DNA from: Allolobophora icterica
Lineage: Eukaryota > Annelida > Clitellata > Crassiclitellata > Lumbricidae
Length of the DNA stretch: 64,000 nucleotides
Direction: 5' to 3'
NCBI GenBank assembly: GCA_963556255.1
Contig: OY744610.1
Location: 7,725,529 to 7,789,528 of the forward strand
Both the position numbers and the translations under genes were made by a program. The first letter of the stretch is position 1. Each line of letters begins with the position of its first letter. Shown here piece by piece: positions 43,664 through 55,330 of this stretch. A model generated the notes under the pieces. The model made no database searches. It was given only the letters and a program-made list of their open reading frames with translations, and was not told the DNA's origin.

Positions 43664-45290
43664 CCGTAAAACGACTTTGGCCCTTTTAAAACTTGTTTTA
43701 ATAATAAAACGATAATGTGACTGAATATGGTTGACTTAACAATTTTATTAGGTATGCATAGGGTTAAAGAGAAAACTTATAAAGCAAACTTTTTTGGGTA
43801 GGCCTAATAACAGTTGAACACTTTTTTTTAACTTGTGGGGTGGGCCAAAGTCACCTCATCAGGTGGGGTGACTTTGTCAAACAATGGATTTTCAGTTATT
43901 AGACAGAGTAAACCTGTTACTGGAGTCACTTTGGCCCAAAGAATGTGTTTAAAAAATATCTAAACTTAAAACTAACGCTAAATGACAATGTCATACCGGT
44001 ACTAGTAAAGGCTATGACAGTCATAATTATAACTAGTGAAAAGTCATATGACTGTTGAAATGTTTACGAACTCCCATCTACTTTTCAATGCAGGAACTTG
44101 AAACAACCCTCTTGCAGAAATTTTCTCTGGTGAAAGAATTTTTCTCAGAATTTCTGCTGTAACAGTAGGACTGAATGGCTGGTCCACTAGCTGTAGCAGG
44201 CCATTTCCAGTTCATACCACTTCTATCTAAACAGCTGACTTCAGCTCCTGATTTCTTCAGTACTTTAACCATGCCAGGAAACTGTTCTCCTTCTCATGTG
44301 ACTATAACAAAAGTCACCTTTCTTTAATTTCATTTTTTTGAGGACCTTGATAATTCCTACTACCAGGAATATGTTTAATTATACAACCTTGGAATGACTA
44401 GAAAGAGTTAGTATACCATATGCACCGACCAGTCAAAATATCCTGAAAAGTGAAATTTTAGCAAATACATTAATTAATTTTAAAATAAACATTATATAAA
44501 CATCACCAGGAGTACTTTAGAATATGGAAAAACGTGAAATTTTAGCAAATACATTAATTAATTTTGAAATAAAAATTATAAAAATGTGGGTCAAAGTGAA
44601 CCCATACTGTGGTCAAAGTCACCCCAAAAACTTTACTTGCATTTATAAAGTACTTATTGGTGACATCGTGGAGCAAACGGTGCGCCATACACATGCCATT
44701 ACAATGTACATTGAAAAGTGTTATTATTACCCACGGTATTATTAACCGTCTTTCTCACAAAAAAATAAGTTTGCACATCTTCAAAATTTAACTTTTTTTA
44801 GGCTTACAAAGATTTCGGGAAAATTTCAACAAATTCTACAATGGAACAAAACCAAATTTTTTTAAGACAATCACTACATGTTTCACCTTGTCACCTTGTG
44901 CTGTCAACTCCTGGAGCTCTAGCGATCGCCACGACACACATTCTCCATTGCTTCCTATTCGAAGTCAGGTCCCTTAGTGCTTCCAGATTCATGCCAGTTA
45001 CATCGTGAATCTCATCCATCCATTTCTTCCTTGGTTGACCCCGTCTTTTTTCCCCTCACCACAAGCCAACATCATTTCCCTTTCTAGCCCATCAGATCGC
45101 ATAACATGACCAAAGAATCCAAGCTTCAATCTTGTCGCTTTTTGTTTTAATGACTTCATTCACGATACATGTTTACTCATTGTTATTCGTAAATCAAGTC
45201 CAAACCACGTGATAACTACGGAAGGCCAGAAGGTTGCAAACTAATTTTTCAATTTGGGCCAAAGTCACCCAGCAGGCCAAAGTTCTACGG
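43664..45290. mobile_element. element with repeated GTGACTTTGGCCC motif, carrying a LINE
   Basis: CCGTAAAACGACTTTGGCCC at the left and GGCCAAAGTTCTACGG at the right are inverted, flanked by GTA on both sides. The word (G)GTGACTTTGGCCC or its complement recurs at about 43670, 43848, 43866, 43922, 44590, 44613, 45255 and 45276. A minus-strand LINE fragment sits at 44890-45150. No transposase frame is seen, and the family is not recognised. Confidence 0.65.
44890..45150 (-). mobile_element. LINE C-terminus, minus strand
   Basis: The minus strand reads FFGHVMRSDGLEREMMLA, then KRRGQPRKKWMDEIHDVTGM and SNRKQWRMCVVAIARAPGVD. This is the common LINE C-terminal pattern GH-MR, RG-PR-W-D-I and a final W-R box. 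Confidence 0.9.
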
Positions 45291-45469
45291 GTATTCTCTG
45301 TTCTATCGTAAGCAACGATATTTCTTGGATGTTAACACATTGTTCATAGACACATGGAAACACACACACATGTAGAGTTGCATTTTGTATCCATTCTCAG
45401 CGGTTATGCTTAAAATTTTAATTTCACTCGTCCATTTAATTAACAAAATAAGCTACGTTACCCCGGTCT

Positions 45470-46070
45470 GTATCGGGGAAATGGTTTCGATGCGAATGCC
45501 AAGTGGAGGGTGAAGTGTCGCTGATTCGCAAATGGCAGGAGAATCGAGAGCGTGAAGACGGAATTCGATAGGCTTTATGGGTCACAGATCTTTATTTACG
45601 CAGCACCTACCCGTAATTCAGATTGGACACGGCTTTAATGTTGTGTGGTTGAGTGGTTTAGTAATGAAAACCATCGAAGTCGTTTATTTTAATTATAACT
45701 TACATCGGTGAAATTCCCAGCAATGGCAGACCAACAGCTGGCACCCACTCAGCCGTCCATTCTTGCGGAATCCTTAAATAGTCTATACCTGATTAGGGTG
45801 AGAGGTTAAACAGTGTCACGCTGTTTAATTTCTGTGGTCATGTTCAGGCTTCAACGAAATGAACCTTCGATCTAGGTAGGCCTACTAAGCTGCTGCTTTA
45901 AAATGCTGCCACTTAGCATAGTGCGAATTTTGCCCAGGAATAAAATATTGCTGAATATAGGATTAATTTTTTAAGACCATGACGATCAACGTTTGCATCG
46001 GTTGAACGCCATCTAAACTAAACTGAATAAATAAACTTCGTGACAATGTCCTATGCTAATAACTTTATCC
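45470..46070. repeat. upstream segment shared by genes 3 and 4
   Basis: Matches 60345-61420 in order (ATGGTTTCGATGCGAATGCC, GATAGGCTTTATGGGTCACA, GGCTTCAACGAAATGAACC, AAGCTGCTGCTTTAAAATGC). It is the distal promoter region of this subfamily. Genes 1 and 2 have a different upstream segment. Confidence 0.85.
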
Positions 46071-46158
46071 GACGTCTAGTATATAAATGGGTGCGAAGAG
46101 CAGCAGACATCTTCCAGAAGCAGAATTTCTTGAGCTGCAGAATCGATACAGACATACA
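46045..46158 (+). promoter_or_regulatory. gene 3 core promoter and 5' UTR
   Basis: TATATAAA at 46080-46087 is followed by TGGGTGCGAAGAGCAGCAGA. Upstream, ATGCTAAT and ACTTTATC (a GATA-type word on the minus strand) are shared with gene 4 and absent from genes 1 and 2. The 5' UTR repeats AGAATTTCTTGAGCTGCAG. Confidence 0.8.
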
Positions 46159-49100
46159 ATGGCAGATACGCAGCTCAAGTTCCTTCTGGTGTGCGTTTGC
46201 ATTCTGGTTCCACTGACGATAATAGGTAAGTTATCGACATAATCGTATCGTATCATATCGCATCTACACTGTGTCCCGATGAAAAGTAGACCCCAAGAAA
46301 AAGTGTCATAACTCTGAAAAAAGGTTTAGCATTTGAATGAAATTTTAAAAACAACAACAGTAGCCATATTACCACCAAATCGTAACGCCGTTTGGAAATG
46401 TTGGTGAGTTTGTCAAGTTTATCAACGTTTGAGATGCAGTACTGAAAAGGGGAAATTTCCAACATACAAATTTTTGACAAACGTATAATTAGGGGTCTAC
46501 TTTTCTTCGGGCACATTGCTCTGCTGTCCCGGGAGACACCCGACTTCATATCCCCGCAGCTGTGGCCGCCCATCAGTCCAGACCTCAATCCAGTTGACAT
46601 CAAATCTGGAGTGTATTTGAGGAGCGCGTTTATCGTTCCCACATTCGTGACTTTGATCACCTGATTGAAGAGTGGCAGCTCTTTGACCACGTGATCATCG
46701 ACCGGGCCATCAAACAGTGGCGTCCACGTCTACGGTCGTGTGTCCGTGAACAAGGAGGACATTTTGAACCCCAACTGTAGCTGAACTTCACTTCCTTATG
46801 GCTCTTGTATGTTGGAAATCTCCCCTTTTCAGTACTGCATCTCAAACGTTGATAAATTTTACACACTCACTAACATTTCCAAACGGCGTTACGATTTGGT
46901 GGTAATATGGGTACTGTTGTTGTTTTTTCAATTTCAGGCAAATGCTAAAAGTTTTGACCGAGTTATGACACTTTTTCTTGGGGTCTACTTTTCATCGGGA
47001 CACAGTATACATGTAGATATTTATAAAGCGCCTCTCGCAGAATGGCTATTCAGATGCGCGCTTAGCACAGAAGCCACGAGGAAAAAGAAATGCCCATAGC
47101 GAACGCGAGACCGATAGGGAGTAGCCAGACATTAGTTTGGTCAATAATACTCCGTAGTAACCCAGAATCAAACAATTAATTTGGAAATGTATTGGTGAAT
47201 TTAGCAAACGTCTTAACATACCAAAATGTGTATAATCTGAAGAAAGTGCAGTATTTATTCGCTTTATAACTAACAATTGCAGCCCAGAAACACAATCTCT
47301 CGATGGTTTCAACTCTCAGTGAACCGGACTAAGTCAATCTACAACAAAGACCCGATAGATGTTAATCACTAAGAGAGGCCTTAAAGGCCTTACTATTACA
47401 ACATTAATTCAAGAAGCAGAACGGGTAGACTATCCGAGTCCTGGTAGTATTCTTACTATCAGACCTTCGGATGTCCTCTCGTGTAGATGCCGTACGGGTG
47501 TTATCAGAATGCTCTTCCTCAATCTACACCCTTGGCGTCCTCAAATCCCATAGTCTTCATCCCAAATCTTTGCAACAAGTCGCTAAAATGGCAACCCTAG
47601 CGAAACTTATGCACGCCTCATGGACCTGGTAGGGTTATACCAACCCTGATAAACGAGAGGGAATCGAAAAATTTATACGGAGGATGAAAAGTAGAGGCTT
47701 CTTAAACCCTGACACACCGGCCGCTGATGATATGACTGAAGAGGCAGACGAACGCCTAGTTGCAACCATAAGAGCTATTGAAAGCCATGTACTACATTGG
47801 CTATTTTCGGCGCACCGTGGTCCAGGCCGGTACGGACTTCGCTCACGACCCCATGGATTCTTACTTCATGGAAAGGACGAACGAAATGACATTCCTCAAG
47901 TAATATTTAAAAATGTATAATAAATGAAAAGCCTCTCTTTAAACCACAGACTCTATTATCTACAACATACTTTATTGTGAATTACTTTTATCCATTGTTT
48001 AATCCCAGCTCAGTTGTTACCTCCTCTCCTATTATGCAGTGTTGCGTTACTGTCAACCTCAGTCTATGAATAAACTAAATTGATTGATTGATTGATAGAT
48101 TGAGGCATATTACGGTGGCTGCTCGACGGTTGAGGCGAGGGAACTAAGAATTTGCGGGATTCAGAGAAAAGATAAGGTTAGGGGTGTGTCAGGAACTCTT
48201 TCCATGATGATGAAACAATTCAAGAACTTCGCAGATATGAATTGAGTTGAACAATTTTCTCTGTTATGGCCGACTCTGAATGGTGGAAACATTATATGCA
48301 GTGCATTGCTTCTAAACAAATACTCAATCCTGAGTATTGTACGTGGGATCAATTAAAAAGCGCAGGACATGCATCCGAGAATTGAAACTGTCGCACTTAT
48401 AGGATACTTGTGGTGCGTGTCTGACGAAACCTTCAGCCCAGCTTTGTGTATGGCTTTCAATCTGATAGCAAGAAATGTTCCATTAAAGTCCGTAATAAGA
48501 GGAATGCTATCCTGAGTAATTGAAAAAAAGCGCTATACAACTGTTTAGATGTATTACATTACAAGCATTAGACTGACTTTGCTATCAGATTTTGGTTCAT
48601 GCATCAGTTCTAATGAAAATTCTTGAGCCGGTTTTCAAAGTGAAGACTGATGTAGAAAACGTTGTCAAGCAGATATAATTATTGGCTGATGGAGCACTAA
48701 CATGGAAATATTAAATGCTAGATATTACAAATGGGCACGTCGTTTACAATGAACCGATGTCAGTGACTTTTTCTTTCAGGTGTGTATGGTCAGTGTAGTG
48801 CCGGCTCGCCACTGAATCTGGCTGTTTACGAAGGAACTACGAATATTGCAATGTCGTGCAACAGTCCGACAAAAGTATCTTGGACTGTAAAACCGTGTTC
48901 AGATGAACTAGGCAGTTATAAAATCACAAACTACGACGATGTAGTTGCTCCTACGTTGACTAGCCTCTATGGTGTCACCTCTAGTAGTCTGAACATAAAG
49001 ACTGCTCAAGGGACTGCATCAACACCTCCCATATCAACTGCCGGATTGTACGTCATAAATCCATCGAATACCACCAAGTTCGGCGCCAAACTCGTCGTCG

Positions 49101-52100
49101 TTCGTAAGTAGACGTACAGTATACGTGTATGTACTTACTGTATATTCCAGTGATCAAATTATCATTGTTATATAGACTTATAACAAATGTGATGATATTA
49201 TAAAGAAGGCTGGCATGGTCATATGATGTCTTCGTGCCAGCAACAAAAAAACTAAAATGGGCGATCGGGCCTTTCCGGTGGCAGGCTCACGTTCTTGAAC
49301 AGTCTTCCTGCTCATATTCAGGTAGTAAAAAACTGATGTGTTTAAAAAACAGCTAAAACTTTACTTGCTAGGTAAAAACTCCGAGCATCAGCCTCTGCGC
49401 TCACTGCAGACAGTGTGCGTGCGTTTTGTGAAGCATCCTAGAATTAGCTTGTTAGGCCTACCATAATCATAGTAACTACAATTACAATTACAACAGTATA
49501 TAGCATTATCTACCGTCCTGCCGTATTACCATTGTCCCAGTTGTTTGTGAGCTTTGTGCAAAAACTATCTCCACTGAAAATTTTCAAGGCTTCCGTCATT
49601 ATCTCTTTATCTCTAACGTTGCAATACTTTGATTTAGCATATACAAATGATCAAACGAATGAAGTAAGGTTTTCCAAACATAGGCGACTTCACAAACCCT
49701 AGATGTTCTTGACGAGTGGATTCTGGATTTATCAGATCCATCTGTCACATAACGGCAACGGTGGCGAGGTGATGGTTGAATGGCAACACACAGCACGAAG
49801 ATCAGAAGGATGCGGGTTTACTCAGTTTTCATTCTCTAGGCGGCGATTGTAAAATGAGCAGTAGGACAGATGGGCGCCTTGCATGGCTGCCATGCAGTTA
49901 AATTCGACTCCTGTTGAGCTTGTTTTCGTCTGTAATTACTAGTTCATGTAATCTTACTGCGTACTGTCAGTTAGAATTAATAAACGAAGATTACTGTTAT
50001 TATTATAAATAAACAGCGATAACAATCTTCCCGTGGCTGTCAATATGGATAACTTTTTCAACGCCCTCAATGAAAGAAGCGCATGCCAAATGTAATAAGA
50101 TTTTTCTTCTCTGTCATTTTTGGCTTCTTTTCCTCCACAGGTGAACCTCCAACGTGTGACTGCACAGCGATCAATTCTACCACAATTAACGTAACCTGCA
50201 GCCTCACGTATGCTGACGCCAGTTACAATTCAATCAATGCAAAGATGACCTGGACAGCAAATGGCAATTTCTACAAAAACGATACTCCTCTGAGAACGAG
50301 AATTGGTACATATTCCACATCAGTATCCGTCATCACAGTCGATGCCTACGATCCAGCAGACTACCAATGCAATGTTACATTTCAGAAACCGTCTCCCATT
50401 CAGTTCGCATGGGTCGCAACAAATGCGCCTGCGTTTTCTGTGTTTTCTTTATCATGCATCGCACCGTGTGAGTTTTATGTAAATCAAATGAACCTGTTCT
50501 TTAATATATGCCTAGACAATTTAAACTTAGACCATAAATTTCATTATATGCCTCAGAGTTGGAAGACATTAACATACAGCTGTAAGTTTCTACTGTAGTT
50601 ATCTCTGCACTAAGTCGTGTTGGCCTACATTCATGAGTTCTTTTAGTTACATACTAGGATATTGCGCCAGGTATAAATTCCTATTCAAAACGTGCTTTAA
50701 CGACGGTAATTTCGTCTTTTAATGAGTCATCTGGAAGGAATCCTTCTAGAAGGAAACGTTTACTGTTCAGGGAAACTGCATACACAACCCTGGACATAAC
50801 TCATTGCTAAGTGTAAGATAAATGTATGTTTCAGTTACAAATAAATGAAAATATAATAGCCTAATAGGAAAATAGTAATGAAACCTGCAATGAGCACACC
50901 GAGATACAAGTAAGACCCTCATACTGAAATCCACTGAAAATACTCATACTGAGAGGAAATCACCAGCTACGCGTCGTAACAAGATCAACATCCACAAGAT
51001 ATAAGCACAGTATAAATAATTACACAGTACATCGACTCGACGCCGCTGCTGCAGTCAGAATGGGTGACATTATAAATAACTAAGCCCCGCCCACTGTGAC
51101 GACATTATAAATACCTAAGCCCCGCCCACTGTCGTCCGCCATCTTGAAAGAGACCGTTTACCATGCCGATACACCGGAAACAATCACATCAAATTTTTTT
51201 TAAACGTTAAAAACAAATTTGAGGACTACACGCCGATACACCGGAATCCATCAAATAAAATATTTTTTAAACGTTACAACAACATTTAGGACTTCATTAG
51301 AATTAACAATATTATTTTTAACGTTAATTTCAGCTTAAATCTATAATTCAAAAGCTATTTTTCAAGGTGGCGTCGTAATCACGTGACCAGAAAAACTTGT
51401 CAACAGCCAGCAATGAGAGTCGACGTACTGTGTAATTATTTATACTGTGATATAAGCTATAAATCCGTTGAGACACAGAAATAGCCTATGGTGGAAAAAC
51501 AATTTTAAAAAGCAAGTTTTAAGTTGAGCACAAATTGGATAATATGCATGAAATTTAATGATGATGGATGTTATTTTGATATCAGACGTATTGTGCAAAA
51601 ACCAGCAGAACATTTTTTTAGTCAAACTAAACAGCAGTTGTGATTGTCTGACTAGTAGCTGATGGTGGCTAAGCAGTAGTTTTCAACAGCGACATCTAAT
51701 ACTCAACCACTTATGCCTACTGATTGCTACCGCTGAATATTATTTGGCCACTTACATCTACTACTAACCACTTACAAACAACGTCTCAGCCACCGAAAAC
51801 TACTGCTTAGCCACTAACGACTACTTCTCAGCCAACCACAATTAATGCTCCGCCTGGCTTAGAATTTTCCGCTGGCTTTTACAAAAGTGAATTATCCGTT
51901 TTATAAAGCAATATTATACCCCGTGAAACCCTAATTACTCCATTTAGCGCCTCTGAATGGTCTATGTCGCGAGAGGCGCTTTATAAATGCCCATATGCAA
52001 TACAATACAATACATTTATATATGTAGAGTTTTACATCAATCACCAGCATTAATACAGCATTCCTGCGAGCTGCGATTTTCGTGTAATGTTTACTGTCAT

Positions 52101-53153
52101 CATTTGCTCACTTACATGAACTTAATATCAGTAAACTGTTTGAAAGGGGGTGGCACCTGCCCGTCATTCCTTTGAGAAATGATGGTCTATTAAGCACAAG
52201 GCAGAGGAACTGTGCGCCAATGAACGCGAAAGATTCTCATGCAGTTTCAAACGACCAGTTTCTTCTTCCAAATCACATTTTCCTTTCTTCCCCGTCGCTT
52301 TAACCATTGAATATTGGCATTTTACTGCAGTGGGTCGATTTTGTTTTCCGTATTATTTACAAGTTGCAATAACAAATGTCTTACTTGTCGAAATATAAAA
52401 ACTGTTGAATTGATACTGTTGAATTGGTCTTTGTTAGTATTAGACATGTTAATAACCAAAAAGGGCTACAAGTTTTTAATATAAAATTGGTGTCTGAAAG
52501 CGACATTAATTAATTCTTCATTACCCAATATAACCCTTGATTTTCTTACATTTCTATTCAGTTTGCGGCAACGTAGCAACTACTTCGCCAACAACAACAA
52601 CCGAACCAACTACAACTACCTCGCCAACAACAACAACCGAACCAACTACAACTACTTCGCCAACATCAACAACCGAACCAACTACAACTACTTCGCCAAC
52701 AACAACCAAACCAACTACAACTACTTCGCCAACAACAACAACCGAACCAACTACAACTACTTCGCCAACATCAACAACCGAACCAACTACAACTACTTCG
52801 CCAACAACAACCAAACCAACTACAACTACTTCGCCAACAACAACAACCGAACCAACTACAACTACCTCGCCAACAACAACAACCGAACCAACTACAACTA
52901 CTTCGCCAACATCAACAACCGAACCAACTACAACTACTTCGCCAACAACAACCAAACCAACTACAACTACTTCGCCAACAACAACAACCGAACCAACTAC
53001 AACTACTTCGCCAACAACAACAACCGAACCAACTACAACTACTTCGCCAACAACAACCAAACCAACTACAACTACTTCGCCAACAACAACAACCGAACCA
53101 ACTACAACTACTTCGCCAACAACAACAACCGAACCAACTACAACTACTTCGCC

Positions 53154-53185
<32 letters not shown>

Positions 53186-54729
53186 CCGAACCAACTACTG
53201 CTACTTCGCCAACAACAACCGAACCAACTACAACTACTTCGCCAACAACAACAACCGAACCAACTACAACTACTTCGCCAACAACAACAACCGAACCAAC
53301 TACAACTACTTCGCCAACATCAACAACCGAACCAACTACAACTACTTCGCCAACATCAACAATCGAACCATCTACAATTACTTCCCCAACATCAGCAACC
53401 GAACCAACTACAACTGCACTGCCTTCCACGACAGGTACACAATGAACAATGATATTAGTCTCACAACCAACTGGAGCACGGTGCCCTGTATTGATTTAGT
53501 CAAAATTAATTCAAAGTCGTTTGTGAATCGCTTTTTGGTCAAATTTTAGTGGTGCATTCCCATTGATCGATTTAATATAAAGGAACGAGTGTGAAGAGTT
53601 AGAAATAAACGAAGATAAAATACAGCTGTACATCTAGATTGGACAAAAATTTATTTATTTATATTTAACATTTAAGTAATTAAATAAGAATACTCTTTAT
53701 TAACCAATTGCTAATCGCATTTTGGTTTACAGACGTTTAACTCTGTAACGAAGGGAAGGATTAGTTTTCCATAAATTTTAGTGCCCTCTCTCCTCGTTAG
53801 AGTGTTAATAAACACAGCTACAAGGTACATGTACAATGTACATAACATCCTAACAATAGATGTTTTGGGCAACAGGCTGTCAGCAGGGAGGAATTACGCA
53901 GTCATGGGAAATGGGATGGACGGAGTAATAGGTAAGCTTAGTTGGAGGCAGTACTTGGTGCAGGATGTGGCCTAGGTCCATCAGAAGAGGCGAGTGTCGG
54001 CGTTATCGCAGAGTTGTTTGAAAAGCCGTAATGTTGCTGAGGCTAAAATCCAGCAATAATTTAGCATCTGTGTGAACTCCTTACAATAATGTAAAAATCG
54101 TGAATTATTGTCTGTTTAAAACCTTACAGAGTGTGATTGTGCGGCGAGTACTTCCTGTCCTTCACCAGACCCAAATTGTACACAGACCAACGAATGTTCG
54201 TCAGGTAGGACTATTGTAATATGCATATCTCGCGAATAAGAAAACATTTCACATATACAAAGCTGCTAACATGCATAATTAATGTCAGACGTTGATGTTC
54301 CTCTTCTGCCCTTTCTAACTGCTGATAACTTCTGCCCTTTCTAATTAAGCATATTTAGTATTAAATTATTGAATTTTCTGGCTTTACATTTCAGTTGGAA
54401 CCAATATCACAAACATCTACGACGAGTGTGTCGTGAAGGCTGAGTTGTATGCAAGATGTGACAACTGTTGTCCAGAGGACTTGGTCTGTGGAGTCGTTGT
54501 CACTTTGCGAAACGACAGTCGTTGGTTGATACACGATTCTCTTTGCGATGATAACAAATTCGAGATGGTTGTCGTTGATGCCTCGTGTATGTCAAGCGAT
54601 TGGAAGTTGTTAGCCGAGAGAAAAATCACAATATCAGGAGTGGGTGATTACGTGCAAGCGGTAAATGATGCTTTCGTTGGCTCGACCAAGTGTAGTGAAT
54701 CTTGTCGAGTAATGATGAATCTGCCCTAG
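46159..54729 (+). CDS. gene 3: secreted two-Ig protein with long Thr-rich stalk (666 aa)
   Basis: The six exons are 46159-46225, 48780-49103, 50141-50467, 52562-53434, 54130-54204 and 54395-54729. They total 2001 nt, in frame, with all introns phase 1. After a signal peptide, Ig1 (23-130) has three Cys (GQC, MSC, VKPCSDE) and KVSWTVKP but still no F-strand Cys (ISTAGLYVIN). Ig2 (131-239) has INVTCSL, KMTWTANG and DPADYQCNVTF, a full Ig signature. Residues 240-530 are about 23 units of PTTTTEPTTTTS or variants with Lys or Ser, a mucin-like region probably heavily O-glycosylated and extended. The linker ECDCAAST...NCTQTNECSS precedes the nine-Cys C-terminal domain (ECVVKAELYARCDNCCPEDL onward) ending MMNLP. 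No membrane anchor. The Ig2 exon is 9 nt longer than in genes 1 and 2 and its last base is T, not G, before the donor. This is the most complete member of the family. Confidence 0.88.
46267..47005 (+). mobile_element. Tc1/mariner remnant in gene 3 intron 1
   Basis: Inverted repeats of about 200 bases start CTGTGTCCCGATGAAAAGTA and end TACTTTTCATCGGGACACAG, flanked by TA (46265-46266, 47006-47007). Gene 4 has the empty site TATCTAGAAATTTATAAAG near 61605. The centre encodes LWPPISPDLNPVD at 46560-46598, the usual catalytic-region motif of mariner transposases. At 739 bases it lacks most of the transposase. Confidence 0.93.
47010..47095 (-). mobile_element. LINE 3' tail, minus strand
   Basis: GATATTTATAAAGCGCCTCTCGC is the inverted form of the 3' end at 3165-3185 and 51960-51995. 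The gene 4 intron has the same fragment at 61605-61690, so it predates the gene 3/4 duplication. Confidence 0.75.
47590..48102 (+). mobile_element. LINE 3' end with (ATTG)n tail
   Basis: The frame KFIRRMKSRGFLNPDTPAAD, then IESHVLHWLF and RYGLRSRPHGFLLHGKDERN, then DIPQVIFKNV and stop matches the C-terminus of LINE reverse transcriptases (LR-RPHNF-LP-KD-RNFIPR). The tail ends AAACTAAATTGATTGATTGA at 48074-48093. It is absent from the gene 4 intron. Confidence 0.82.
49104..50140. other. gene 3 intron 2
   Basis: The distal part (49600-50140) is collinear with gene 4 intron 2 (63320-63839). Both hold the repeat GGGCGCCTTGCATGGCTGCC...AATTAATAAACGA at 49870-50010, whose minus-strand copy lies in gene 1 at 15280-15430. 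The bases 49180-49500 are present only here and include AATGGGCGATCGGGCCTTTC; no family recognised. Confidence 0.6.
51007..51448. mobile_element. MITE with 9-bp target duplication (Mutator-like?)
   Basis: Ends ACAGTATAAATAATTACACA and TGTGTAATTATTTATACTGT are inverted for about 30 bases. GATATAAGC flanks both sides exactly (50998-51006, 51449-51457). A 9-base duplication is typical of Mutator-like elements. Inside, a block with ACATTATAAATAACTAAGCC and CCCGCCCACTGT is repeated in tandem at 51068 and 51108. Confidence 0.88.
51458..52560. other. gene 3 intron 3, remainder
   Basis: Contains a LINE 3' tail at 51945-52016 (GCGAGAGGCGCTTTATAAAT and an ATACA-type repeat), the same tail as at 3165-3215. 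Imperfect repeats of CCACTTA and ACTACTTCTCAGCC lie at 51700-51840. No exon seen before the acceptor at 52561. Confidence 0.65.
52575..53430 (+). repeat. 33/36-bp coding repeat (Thr-rich stalk exon)
   Basis: About 23 units of 36 nt (CCAACAACAACAACCGAACC followed by AACTACAACTACTTCG) or 33 nt (AACCAAACC form), all in the gene 3 frame. A higher-order pattern is visible: a Ser variant (ACATCA) followed by a Lys variant recurs several times. The last three units are diverged (IEPSTITS, SATEPTTTALPS). The homologous exons of genes 1 and 2 are only 66 nt. Confidence 0.97.
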
Positions 54730-55330
54730 CTGAAGAGTGAGACATCAAAGAAACTCGCTTGTAGTGACTGACATGACTCGACTAGCTTCTCACCATAACC
54801 TATCTGTCTGATTTTATGCACTTCCAGTTAAACATGGCTTCGCTTTGAAAGTTCATTTGCTACATGACCAATTGCTTAAGTGCAATCGATAGAAATCTTA
54901 AAGCCGAAGTTGTTTCAGAGCATTGCAATACAACGCATACTCCGTGATTTAAGACTGCGGATATTGAAGAAAGTTCAATTAACAAAATTCTTTACATAGT
55001 TTAATATTATATGTTCGTTTGACGTTGAATAACAAATCTTCATCAAATGCCGCTTATCAGAAACTGTATATATATGACGAAGCATTTTCTGCTATCTTTA
55101 AACTAGATTGACAGTTAATTGACTTGCTAGTATGTTCCATGTTTTTCTAATCCTACATTGTTCAGTTTTCATCATACTTGAGCGCCATTTCTTAGTTCAT
55201 AAAATCTTGAGCACTATAAGAACAAGTCAGCAATTGGTTAAACTAAGAAGTCAAATATATTATTGTTGCGAAGTGCTGCATGTCAGAATGCGCTATATAA
55301 GGTGACCTACATTTTGACCTAGTTAGGCAG
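54730..55330. other. gene 3 3' flank
   Basis: About 250 bases after the stop are weakly homologous to the gene 1 3' flank (CTCCGTGATTTAAGACTGCG, TTGAATAACAAATCTTCATC). No clear AATAAA lies close to the stop. Confidence 0.45.

Noticed and set aside
52554..53549. 291-codon minus-strand and 328-codon plus-strand frames overlapping the stalk exon
   Set aside because: They arise from the same 33/36-base repeat. Only the Thr frame has homologous exons, matching phase and splice sites in the other genes.
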